From contig OZ026847.1 in the NCBI GenBank assembly GCA_964023205.1, positions 13,337,182 to 13,401,181 on the forward strand: a stretch of DNA of 64,000 bases, given 5' to 3'. Of this stretch, positions 12,600-24,338 are shown one piece after another. Position numbers and translations under genes: made by a program. Below the pieces are notes generated by a model. That model saw nothing but the letters and a program-made list of their open reading frames with translations, made no database searches and had not been told where the DNA came from. Every line of letters starts with the position of its first letter. The first letter of the stretch is position 1. The DNA is from Lutraria lutraria (lineage: Eukaryota > Mollusca > Bivalvia > Venerida > Mactridae).

Positions 12600-14694
12600 T
12601 ACAATGCATCTACTAATACTGCATAATAATTATATAGAAATTTCGTTTGAACTAGCAATTTGCATAACATTCTCTAGTTTTATAAGAAATCTTATAGAAT
12701 TATACACGAGCAGGCTAGACAAAACAATTTTCGTTTTTACGGTTACCCAACCGATCCTGAGCTTTAAGAAAAGTTTTGTTGTTTTTTTAAATGAGAAAGT
12801 GTATGTATCATTCATCGCGCCTAACAAAAAGTCTAAGAGCGCGGGGAAAATAGGGTAGGTCGGGTATATAACCTGAAACAAACAATGTTTAAGGGCTAAA
12901 TTTTCAAAATCAAAATCATTTGGGAATGAATCGTACCTCGTTTTTCTCCAAAAAAGCTGTTCAGGGAAAAAATAGAAGAGTGTTTAGACCTACTTAACAT
13001 ATTGTTTAATCAAATAACCTAGACATGACTTTTTTAACTGTAATATGATTTAATCTACATGAAATAAAACAAAGTAAATGACCATATTCACACTAAAAAA
13101 ATAATCAGAGTAGGCCATATTTGCCGATATTTATACTTGAGTAGTGTAGTGAAAATTGTAGTCATCTTAATTAATACTTATAGTTAGCGTTAATTGAAGG
13201 CTGCAAATAAATAAACACATATTGCGATACGTAGCTGCCTTAGTCAATGAAAAGAAATATTAACAATAATAAATAATAAAATGGTTATGTTGCAGTATTA
13301 AAAAGGAAAGAAATTACCTTATAAATCCGTGTTGGAACGTTTAAGTGTATACTTCAAAATACATTCAACATAAAACCGGAAGTTCACTTGCATAAAAACC
13401 GGAAGTAAAGTGTCGCGTCCTTTAAACAACTGTATCCATTTTTATTGTTCATTAAACACTTGATACGTCATATGAAAACTTCTTAATTCATTCCTATGCG
13501 GGTTGTGAGTAATACTCACAAAACAGAACATTTATTAAACTTGTTTTGTTCTTAACTGCGTTAAACTATCGTTCGCATTAGTCTACGAGCAAGATGGATA
13601 CACACTCAACTCAAGTATGCAATTACAACGAGTAAATATCCAGACTTTCACACATACTGTAGTTTGCATCGAGGGGCGAGAGCGAGAGAGAAAGTATAGC
13701 TCATAAAATACAAACTCGATCACTGAAGCTTGGCTATATTGTTATTACGAAATAAACTCCTCGCTTCAAGTTGCGCCTACGTTTTGTTCGCGGCGTGAAT
13801 GCGCGCATGGCGATCACGTGCCGAATCAAAGATTTGCTGCACAATAAAATACGTGAAAAGATTATGAACTCGCATGCATTGAGTTAAATAATTATTTCAT
13901 TATGCAAATTAGTCTGTACAATACCGATACAAGCCAATTCGTATTAAAGTGCAGTAATGTAATTCATAATTGAAGAAAAGATCTTTTGAAATTTCTTATA
14001 AAAAAGATGCCACACAGTTAAAGTGAACTCTAAATTCTTTAACTAAGATTAAAATCCTGGATGTTTGAAAGATTCTGACGGTTGATAATCGCATCAGGAA
14101 ATGAGGAAATTTACAACAACAAAAAATAGGTTAATGCTAAACATAACGGTGGGCCGAATGATACCGCGAGATTTATATTAAATAACAGAAATTGCATCAA
14201 TCTGTCGAGAGGTACATTTCATTGCTAGCGATAAAAAAAGGCTGAGCAAAGTGATTATGTGGTAATCGGTTTGTTTCATTGATATCGTTCTAGGTCATCA
14301 GGCACAACAGCATGTATTGTTTGTTTATTTGAGTTTTACGCCCCTTTTTCAACAGTCAGAGTCATGTGAGGCGGACAGTTCACCTAACCATCGTTCCTGG
14401 GAAGAACCAGTACTAGATAGACTCCCATTCTCTGTAAACAACTGCCTTCTTTCTCGCATAAAGATCGATACATGGTCGGTAGCCGGGCTCGAGCCCACTA
14501 CCCTTGTATAAGTGAGAGCCCGATGTTACAGTAATTTGTACTATTCGGACACGTAGGCGGTTCCCAACATACATTACAGTATGATACGGTTATAGTGAAC
14601 TCTAAAATCTCGATGTTCAGACCACCTCTGCGATCAAATAAACTTGCGGCCGGAATTAATATTTTTATAGTCTCAATGAAATGTGGAGGAAGTA
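12600..14694. other. Non-coding, includes a promoter-like patch
   Basis: No spliced gene could be joined here. The part between about 13370 and 13830 has local clustering of CpG-containing motifs unlike the surrounding AT-rich DNA and is listed separately. Around 14475-14500 a GGGCTCGAGCCC palindrome resembles a B-box-type sequence. Confidence 0.4.
13374..13412. promoter_or_regulatory. Paired ETS-type sites (CCGGAAGT)
   Basis: Two exact CCGGAAGT motifs, the consensus ETS-factor site frequent in animal housekeeping promoters, lie about 27 bp apart and are followed by CpG-bearing sequence (GTGTCGCG). Further on at about 13775-13830 are GTTCGCGGCG, GCGCGCATGG and a CACGTG E-box. No transcript start or exon could be attached, so promoter function is inference. 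Confidence 0.4.
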
Positions 14695-14854
14695 CAGTCA
14701 AACATGTGTAAGCGACCAACTCTGGATAAAGACCATTCTTTTATAAATCGACATTATTTACAACAAAATGACCTCAGAATAAAGGTCACCTTTAGGTAAA
14801 GATTTCATTAATTGTGACTTTCACAAGGGTGACCTCTGTTCACAGGTTTTACTG
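14695..14854. mobile_element. Tc1/mariner-type MITE
   Basis: Starts CAGTCAAACATGTGTAAGCG, ends GTTCACAGGTTTTACTG, flanked by TA. The interior AATAAAGGTCACC and GGGTGACCTCTGTTCACAGG identify the same family as 1659 and 12417. Confidence 0.8.
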
Positions 14855-17800
14855 TATTGAAATCATAGCATAATTGGTCTTTCTGTTATGATGTTCTTAT
14901 AACATTCAAGTGTTTGGTACATGAAGTTAGACTGTATTATTTTACAGGCAAACATTTAATTAATTTTGCCGATCAAAGTATTTTTTAGGATGATGAGTTA
15001 CATGTCAACATACGTTTAAAATGCCTACTAAGAAAATCTGATTGTGTATAAATCAGACCTGTACGAAATAAATCACAAGCCCCAACCTAAAGACGGACTT
15101 TCCCGGCTTCATGCGTGTTTATCTTTTTTAAAAAAATATTTCTGGTTGATTTATTTATTTTGGTATATCGCCTCTTTTCAACATTTTATAGTTATAGGAC
15201 TATACGGCGGTCGATTCGACTAACCATGCAGTTTTCCTGGACATATAGTATTCTAACCAGTATTAACTTAAAATTACCTTACCGATCCAAGCGGCAAATT
15301 CTCAACATGGAGAGGAAAATCGACACCGCAACCGGGACTCGAACACGAGAAACTATACAGGAGAACCAGGCATTTGTATCGACTCTATTCGAATAGCTTT
15401 CCTGATTATTTATCGTTCCGGTGTATAGCACCAATACATGCCTCGCCCTCATCCTGTGATTTTCTAGACAAGTACTTGGCTCGATGTCCATGATAAACAA
15501 ATAAGAGTCAAGTTCGCTTGGTCTTAAAATGTTCCGCAACAAATCAATAGTTCGTACAAAGCAGATGTTGGCAAGATTTATTGTGACCGTTTTTCAATAT
15601 TAACAATGTTAAATTACAGAACGTATCAGCTTTCCCGCTAAAACGCAGCTGTGTGATATCACGTGATTTCAAATTTGCATGCATGTTTTTTAGACGCGTA
15701 TTTGAATAACGTTTTACCGTGAACATCTATAATTTAAATTCATGTTATTGTTATTACGAGTGTTAAATAATTTATCAAACCGCCGGAGAAATTAAAAAGA
15801 CTTTAACCTATTTTAGAATTTGAGATAACTTTTCCTCAAACAATAACACTAGAAAAGTCAACTTTACGGTGTTAAACTACTTAAGAAATTATGGTATAGG
15901 TCGAAAACTTTTCATTTCATTATTTTTTTAAAATACATGTATGCACATTTCAGTCTTACATACACGGTAATACAATATACCCCCCCCCCCCCCCATGATA
16001 AGAGTATTAACCCCCATGTATTTTAGTCACTGATTCCAATAACAAAGTCAAAAAAATATTTAGGTGCGAATCGTACCACCAACTACGAATGGTATGTTAA
16101 CAAAGTTATTTTTTGGTAATGTGAACAAAAGCAACCCATTTTATATTGAGACCCCTAGTTGTCAAGGTCTAAAAATGTTTGTTTCTTGTTACAAGCTCAG
16201 CTCATTAGGTACTCGGTAGCTCAGGATTTTTTTTTTTTGCTCTTGAAAAGCGTGTAGAACAGTAAAAAAGTGGACGTACTGGTTCCCCAGGCCTAAAAAA
16301 GATAAGGATTGCTGAGAAGATTAGGATAGGTCTGCAGGTAACCAGAAACAAACAATTCATTTTTACGCCTTACCAATAATATAGGAGTAGGTCATGCCTG
16401 TTCATATACTAGTATAGCTATTCAGATTCTCAAATACCCCCTTTTTTCACATTATCTTCCAGAAAGCTAAATCAAATAATAAGCTAAGGCTTTCTATCCA
16501 AATGTATCCTGACCAGGTACACATTGGCACACGGTCCTAAATTAACCCAGACACATGTTGACATCATCATACCAAGTTTGATGCTTGTATGACAACTTGC
16601 ATTATTCTGCCATAAAGTATGTTTTATTTATCCCGCTACATTGTGCATTATCATTGGAACTTTGAAAATGCCGGCAGTATGCAAAACATCGACAGACTTT
16701 AAGAAATTCTTCTACCATGAGTTACAATTTTCTTAAATAACAACAAACACAATTTTGGGAATCAATTTTTATTGATTGTTTTATGAGTAAGCAGAAAACG
16801 TCATGAATAAATACAACAACTGTACATAATGAATTAACACAAGTTATAAATTTGTTAAGATAAAATACCAAATACTCTCTGATGAATGTTCCTCCCCAAA
16901 TAAACTTACAACCTTATATATGCTGCTCCCCTAATAAAAGCCCCTTCCCTTACAAACGCCCTTCCATAATACGAACCACTCCCCTTATAAACGCTCCTCC
17001 ACTAATACTAACAACTCCCCTTTACATGCGCCTCCCCCAAATAAACATTTCTCCCCTAATAAACGCCCAATGCTTATGAAACCCCTACCATTATATCTGC
17101 TAATCACTAATAAAAGCACCTCCCCTTATGTATTAATGCAACTTCTCTAATAAACAAAAAGATCTTTCCCATATAAATGCGTCTCCCATTTTTAAGAGAA
17201 ATAAAAACACAAACAATCAGAATATCAATAGTCCTACAAAACTAAATCCATTGCTTCTAAAATGTTTCATGCAATTACTCAAAATATAGATACAGTAAAT
17301 GAAAATCAGAGATTATTTGGTATTTAACATCACAAATTTCTGTTGCATGAAGGCAAGTTTACCTTCTAGTGCAAGTTATACTATGAATCAAGATTGTCCT
17401 TCTTAGATAAGGTTTGGAGTAAAACACTAAAAAGATAATGAGGTATAAAGAATAGATGGGCACATTTAAAATATCATACAAATCAGATCTATCATTAATA
17501 AACAAGGTGTGCAATTTTTACTATTTGAATTTCATTGCAGATCAACAAATCAACCTATATTTTCGAGAATAGAAAGCTTAAAGACTTTTGCTGCAGTTTC
17601 CGTTTTTTTTTCACAAAAACATATAGGCAAAATAAAAACTTCATGATTTTTTTTAAACTTCAAATGATCATACCATATGTTAACAGCGAAAGTAAATTTA
17701 GGGTTGACAAACTCGTTTTTGAGTTATCTGCTCTTGAATTTGAATTTTTGGCTCATTTCAGGTCATTTCAAGGGCAAACTGGAAACTGTAGCAAATTTCT

Positions 17801-18598
17801 TTAACTATACTCTTCCCAACAATTTAGAAGTTCAGGAGAACTTGTGCCACACCCAGGGCTTGAACTCAAAGGGGCAGAAAGCCTAACTTTAGGCATATTA
17901 AGATATGTTGGTGGGTTATATTAGTCATGTTACCTTAACCAGCAAACATTTCACCCATCATTATTACAATAACTCAAGTCATTAACTACATGTATGTACA
18001 TATGATTGAATAAGGGAGGAGGAAAACTAACAAGGATTAAGGAACAACAACAATAACAACAAGGGACAAAATAAAGGGCTGAAAATATTGATCAACAAAC
18101 AGGGAATTAACACACATGAAAAAACAAAACAAAAAAGCATGTACGATAAAAGTTCGTAATTAGGAGCGTTGATATCAGACGCATCCGATTACCAGTATTG
18201 TTATACGTAATTATTCACACATCTGGTTGCCTGTACTGTAATATGTAATTATTAAAACTTGATAGCTTTACAAGAGGAAAACAACAAGTTCATAAAAAAT
18301 GTGTTTGAAGAGTTATGTATACTTTTAGTGACTACATAAAATTCTAGATACCTACTTAAGATTTAGGCAATGATAGACTATTTGCTTGATAATCACAAAT
18401 TATCATCAACATACAGGCTTAAACTAGGGCATATAATCACAAGAGACTTACTAGTATACATTACCATTTAATTCTGTCCTCTTCCTTTAGATATAATTAC
18501 TTATCTATGAAAAATAAAGAAAACAATTTCTGTGATTGAACCCCTGAGGTTCAAACAAGTTCAAATTTGGATAAGGTCAACTACTGATGCACCCTAAT
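14855..18598. other. Non-coding stretch
   Basis: No supported gene. It contains a B-box-like inverted segment (ACCGGGACTCGAACACGA, about 15333-15350) suggesting a minus-strand SINE head, a poly-C tract at 15980-15994 and the degenerate CT-rich repeat listed separately. Open frames at 15115-15396 and 17535-17886 have no domains. Confidence 0.4.
16880..17195. repeat. Degenerate CCCC-TAATAAA repeat
   Basis: Loosely tandem units built around CTCCCCTAATAAACGCC, with a variable period of roughly 18-26 bp, repeated about a dozen times. Strong C/T strand asymmetry. A frame at 16882-17079 is a by-product of the repeat. Confidence 0.7.
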
Positions 18599-18985
18599 TA
18601 GGGCTGTGGATCGTTGGGCAAGTTGCGATCCGATCCAATCCACGATTCAACACTTACTATCCCCAAATCGAATCACGAATCTTTTGTTATCAAGTAAGCC
18701 ATCTAAAACTTCAAAATTGCAGATCTGAAGACAGCTAATTTGTTTTTAGGAATAATGAAGTAAATCAATATAAATTGTTCTATGATTTAAATTTATACAT
18801 ACTCACTTCCAGTTAATTGATTTACCAGCATCATTATTTTGAAGAACCGGTTGGACATCTTGGCAAACAAAGGAATTCTTAAGAACAAAGAATACACTTT
18901 TAATTTGTTAAAAGACGAGATCGTGAACCACAAATCTTAGTAATGACGATTATACCTGAGTACTCGGATACTCGCCACAGCCCTA
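18599..18985. mobile_element. hAT-type MITE, 387 bp
   Basis: Ends TAGGGCTGTGGATCG and ACTCGCCACAGCCCTA are inverted repeats over about 11 bp. The flanking octamers ACCCTAAT and ACTCCAAT match at six of eight positions, consistent with an aged 8-bp target duplication typical of hAT elements. The interior is non-coding. Confidence 0.65.
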
Positions 18986-19688
18986 ACTCCAATTAGGAAG
19001 AATATATAAATTAGCACCTAGAATGAAATTTGAACAAAGATAAACCTTAAGAGTAAAGTGTCTCCTTATGTTGAAAGGGTGACAAATTTATGAATGTATA
19101 CAAATCTATTTGTGTTCACCATACACTGAAGAATCATTAAAAGCTAGGATCAAGTAATTAACCTATCATTGAAATATGGCAAAAATAGCTTTTCACTTCA
19201 TATAATTAGGCATGCCACTTTGAAATAGCACCATCTCAATAAGGCTGTATTCAATCCAAACAAAATATATCCAATGCAATAACTGTATCACTAAAGTACA
19301 TGATACATCTCTTTTGATGCGGAGATTTTTCCCTCTCAAACTGGTCATAAAATCCAAGTCCCTTCAAATCAAATCAAACTGAAATTTAACCTCTAGAGAT
19401 TCAGAAAATAAATAATTATCATGAACTATGGACAGTTTTTACTGCTGTTATGACATTAGCAAAATGTACAATATTGACAAATAAAGCCTAGATTTTCATC
19501 TTAAATATAACTTTTACCTGCTTAACTCAAAATTGATCTATAGAAAACATAAACAAATGAACCATCAGCCATGTAGTTGAATGTTTCTAGAAGCTACATT
19601 CATTAAGTTGAATACTAGTACATGTGTATCAGGAAACAAAATAATAAGATTTCCTTGATTATAATGCAAATGATCAAACCTTGGTATA
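18986..19688. other. Non-coding stretch
   Basis: No gene, repeat or transposon end is supported between the hAT-type MITE and the satellite-bearing mariner element. Confidence 0.4.
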
Positions 19689-21384
19689 CAGTCAAACAAG
19701 AAAGCAAAGACCATCAAATGGAGATATGAATATTCATGCAGACTTGAGATTCATCAGAGAGTCAATAGGGATCCCTGGTCATATGCTGGCCCCTATACAC
19801 AGGTGGCCAATACCCCAGGTGTAAATGTAACAATTAGTGACAAAGAGCATCCCTGTGACACATAATGGTCGTTATACCCAGGTGGCCAATACCCCAGGTG
19901 TAAATGTAACAATTAGTGACAAAGAGCATCCCTGTGACACATAATGGTCGTTATACCCAGGTGGCCAATACCCCAGGTGTAAATGTAACAATTAGTGACA
20001 AAGAGCATCCCTGTGACACATAATGGCCCCTATACACAGGTGGCCAATACCCCAGGTGTAAATGTAACAATTAGTGACAAAGAGCATCCCTGTGACACAT
20101 AATGGTCGTTATACACAGGTGGCCAATACCCCAGGTGTAAATGTAACAATTAGTGACAAAGAGCATCCCTGTGACACATAATGGTCGTTATACCCAGGTG
20201 GCCAATACCCCAGGTGTAAATGTAACAATTAGTGACAAAGAGCATCCCTGTGACACATAATGGCCCCTATACCCAGGTGGCCAATACCCCAGGTGTAAAT
20301 GTAACAATTAGTGACAAAGAGCATCCCTGTGACACATAATGGTCGTTATACCCAGGTGGCCAATACCCCAGGTGTAAATGTAACAATTAGTGACAAAGAG
20401 CATCCCTGTGACACATAATGGTCGTTATACACAGGTGGCCAATACCCCAGGTGTAAATGTAACAATTAGTGACAAAGAGCATCCCTGTGACACATAATGG
20501 TCGTTATACCCAGGTGGCCAATACCCCAGGTGTAAATGTAACAATTAGTGACAAAGAGCATCCCTGTGACACATAATGGTCGTTATACCCAGGTGGCCAA
20601 TACCCCAGGTGTAAATGTAACAATTAGTGACAAAGAGCATCCCTGTGACACATAATGGCCTAGATACGCAAGTGGCCAATACCCCAGGTGTAAATGTAAC
20701 AATTAGTGACAAAGAGCATCCCTGTGACACATAATGGTCGTTATACCCAGGTGGCCAATACCCCAGGTGTAAATGTAACAATTAGTGACAAAGAGCATCC
20801 CTGTGACACATAATGGCCACTATACCCAGGTGGCCAATACCCCAGGTGTAAATGTAACAATTAGTGACAAAGAGCATCCCTGTGACACATAATGGTCGTT
20901 ATACACAGGTGGCCAATACCCCAGGTGTAAATGTAACAATTAGTGACAAAGAGCATCCCTGTGACACATAATGGTCGTTATACCCAGGTGGCCAATACCC
21001 CAGGTGTAAATGTAACAATTAGTGACAAAGAGCATCCCTGTGACACATAATGGTCGTTATACCCAGGTGGCCAATACCCCAGGTGTAAATGTAACAATTA
21101 GTGACAAAGAGCATCCCTGTGACACATAATGGCCCCTATACACAGGTGGCCAATACCCCAGGTGTAAATGTAACAATTAGTGACAAAGAGCATCCCTGTG
21201 ACACATAATGGCCACTATACCCAGGTGGCCAATACCCCAAGTGTAAATGTAACAATTAGTGACAAAGAGCAACCCTGTGACACATAATGGCCTAGATACG
21301 CAGGTGGCCAATACCCCAAGTGTGACTATAACAATGAGTGTCAAAAAGTGGCATTTAATCACAGGTGGCTGACAGGTTAAACTG
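19689..21384. mobile_element. Mariner-type MITE expanded by an internal satellite
   Basis: The left end CAGTCAAACAAGAAAGC and right end GCTGACAGGTTAAACTG are terminal inverted repeats of the CAGTCAAACC family, each next to a TA. Almost everything between them is the 79-bp satellite, whose unit (GGTGGCCAATACCCCAGGTG) resembles the GGTGGCC-AATAAAGG interior of the normal 115-250-bp family members. The array therefore appears to have grown inside one MITE. Confidence 0.7.
19787..21345. repeat. 79-bp satellite, about 20 copies
   Basis: The unit starts GGTGGCCAATACCCCAGGTG and contains CAATTAGTGACAAAGAGC and ATCCCTGTGACACATAATGG. The period is exactly 79 bp between 19801, 19880 and 19959. Units are nearly identical apart from a variable stretch after ATAATGG (TCGTTATACCC, CCCCTATACAC, CCACTATACCC, CCTAGATACGC). 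Variant order in the first seven units hints at a three-unit higher-order repeat. Confidence 0.95.
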
Positions 21385-22459
21385 TACATTAAAACTGAAA
21401 CATTGCATTAGATGGGGGAATAGTGAAGAATGATTAACTTTAAGTTATTATGGATCATTGTTAAACAAATGGTTCAGTTTTTATAGCCTTTGTCCGGCTT
21501 AATGAACAAACAATGTTGCAACAATTACTATTTTAGTTACAAGCATTACTATAATTTTAATTCACTTGGAAAAACAAGATTTGCATTAATCAGCATGATA
21601 AAAATGCATGTAATAAAAGTCTAAGAAAAATCGTTGTCAATCAGGAAAATTAAAATGAAATTGGCACAAAGCACACAAAGGATTTCAGCGTGACAAAAAC
21701 AGCTGATCTGAATGTGAAATTTTAAACCAGAAAATACTCAAAGAAAACAATCTAAAAGGTTAACTTATAGCAAAATTCAGTAGAACATTCAATGAACTCT
21801 GGAACGGTGGAGAATTGCTCTGAGTAAAGTCACTATTTTTTTTACTCTGTTTGCACACATCTTTATTTTAATGTGAGATATATATAAGTGTTTTGGTCAC
21901 AAGTGTAAGGTCTAAGGTCACGAATGTGTGAATGTGAGTTTCTTAAACGAAATCTTCATTTGAAGGCTAATTAGTTAAGTTAATGATAACAAATAAAAAT
22001 AAACAAGAAAGTGGACATGCAAATAACAAAGTTAATAGCAATGAAAAGTATATAAAAAAAACACCGTAAGGCTGTATTATGACAGAATGAGATACACAAT
22101 AATAATATGAGAATGCAAAATAATCTCAATGCAAACAAACACTGTCTTTGTTCAACATTTAACAGAGTAGAAAATTTCAATACAAATCTGATTATATCAA
22201 TAAAATAAACAAAACAAGAAAGCCACGATGGCCCTATAATGTCTCATCTCAGAAAAGACTGTTACTTCTTTCATCTTAGCTTTATAACAAACTTACAGCC
22301 TTACAAAATGAATACCTCAGATTTAGAAACTCTTGTAAAAAAACCTTCACTTTACCAATACAACTGAGTATGTCAGCTGAGCGATACACAATGTTAGTAA
22401 TCTCATGTTTTGCTATTGCTTGATCATGTGTTTTGAGGCGTGACGAAATTATTCTGAAT

Positions 22460-22590
22460 AATTCACCAAGTCAAATCGGGATATTATGGATAATCGGAAC
22501 AAATCAGGAATTGAACTCATGCTTGTCGGTCATAGAGATTCTGTTCTACCCATTGTACCAGCACACAAATACCATTGTGCTAAATTATTC
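22460..22590 (-). mobile_element. Possible tRNA-derived SINE head
   Basis: Read on the minus strand, an A-box-like ACAATGGGTAGAACAG is followed about 35 bp later by a B-box-like GAGTTCAATTCC, spaced as in a tRNA. The body and 3' end are not defined. Confidence 0.4.
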
Positions 22591-23282
22591 TCTTCTATTA
22601 CCTGTAAAATTTATGCCTTTTATTCAATAACATATAATTATCAATTATTATGTTCTGCCTATCCACATCTCACAGTTGATTTAGTGTATTCTTCGTCACG
22701 GCTCAAAACGCATGGTCAAGCTATACCAATACCAAATTCATGCAATGTAAACAAATAAAATGATGATTAAGCCACTTAACAAACAAAACAAATATATCAC
22801 AAATTCACAAACATAACTAGATTTGATTTTCTCAATTAACCATTTTTAAATTTTGATCTTGTTAAAGTAATTTCTTCATAATGTCCCTTGGTGGTACATA
22901 CATCATTGCCACCAAGAAAACCCAGAATGACAGATATATAAATAATGTTCTGTAATATTTCTTTTTTTCAGATTTAATTATATTTTCCTCAACCAACTCT
23001 ATAAATCATGTTTTTATGAAAACAAAACAAGATCAATGCAAATATCACATCATAAATATAAAACTAGGATTTGTGGTGGAAAATGATAGATTTTGTTCAG
23101 CTAAGGGGACAGTTTGAAATATAAGATACACATTTCAGTTTAACCATGAGACCACCTCAATACTAAATACTAATCATGTTGGTACAAAAGCTGATCTTTA
23201 ATATTAAGGTTTTACTAAACAATCGAAAACATAAAAATGTGAGTATTAATTTGTACAAGCATGGTGAATTATTAATGACTAA

Positions 23283-23471
23283 CAGTCAGACCTGTTAACA
23301 AATGTCATCCCTGGGAAAGACAAAATGTGACTTTTATTGACAGGTGGCCTTTATTTGGAGGTCACTTTGTTCTTGATAATCAATTGATAATCAATGACAA
23401 TTTTTAAGAGAATGGACTTCATTCATAGGGTGACCTTTATTTGGAAGTGACCACTAACACAGATTTGACTG
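23283..23471. mobile_element. Mariner-type MITE
   Basis: Starts CAGTCAGACCTGTTAACA and ends ACACAGATTTGACTG, with interior GACAGGTGGCCTTTATTTGG and AGGGTGACCTTTATTTGG shared with the copy at 37839. The flanking TA is not clean. Confidence 0.7.
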
Positions 23472-24338
23472 TTCTTAACATGAAAACTGTACAATAGATA
23501 ATATGCATGCAAAAAAGATGAGATTCGGTAAATGTGACTCATGCAATAAATTGAGCTTTAAACATGTTTTAAGATGAGGATCTCTTTTGATATCATGTAC
23601 ATCAAGATATTTAAAAAAGAAACAAAAATATCATGTTTGCACTAACATCCAAAAGTATATAGGGAGGGTCATCTAGCAAAACTTTTACAAGATAAGCATT
23701 TTTTGTTAGTTTCAGGACATAATTCATATATCAACGAAAATTATTGGAAAGAAAACTAATGTCTGAGACTGAAATTAAGACTTTGCTCTGCAGAAAAAAA
23801 TCAGGTTCGGTTCCGAAAGTGGAAATCAACAACTTTTTATTTCAAGCCTTATTTTCAAAGGTTAAACAACTTTTAAATATAAAGAAACACAGATTTTAAG
23901 TAAAAATCTAAAAATAGCAAAAGCATAAAAAAATTATTAAAGAAGTCATCTTTTGAACATCTAGAAAATATAAGCATAAAAAATCATCTAGATCAACACC
24001 AACAGATTTTTTAACAACGTAATTTATTTGTTTTTATAGTTCAAATATCAGCACCTGGTTCAGCAAAGGGGAGAAAAGAGTTTTGAGTAGTAACCAATTT
24101 AAATTTCACAATTTTGAATTTTTTCTATGAAAGAATTATAATATGAAACTATTTCGTTCATTTTCCCCCTATGATATAATTAACTTATAACAATACAACT
24201 TGTAGAACAGACATCTTATAAACAAATATTACATAATAATAAACAAGACTTATAAAGACAAACAAACAACAGCCTTTGTATCACTCCTTACAATGTTTTT
24301 TTGATGTTTTCATTGACCACACCTTCAAGTTCATGGAT

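Larger units (their letters stand above)
21385..24338. other. Non-coding, 3' flank and probable 3' UTR of the membrane-protein gene
   Basis: Below 24339 the minus-strand gene should continue into its 3' UTR; several TTTATT motifs (AATAAA on the minus strand), such as near 24025 and 23837, are candidate polyadenylation signals but none is decisive. A minus-strand tRNA-like segment lies at about 22460-22590. No other gene is supported. Confidence 0.45.

Noticed and set aside
22433..22758. Two overlapping short open frames on the plus strand
   Set aside because: They overlap a tRNA-like SINE head on the opposite strand and show no protein features.
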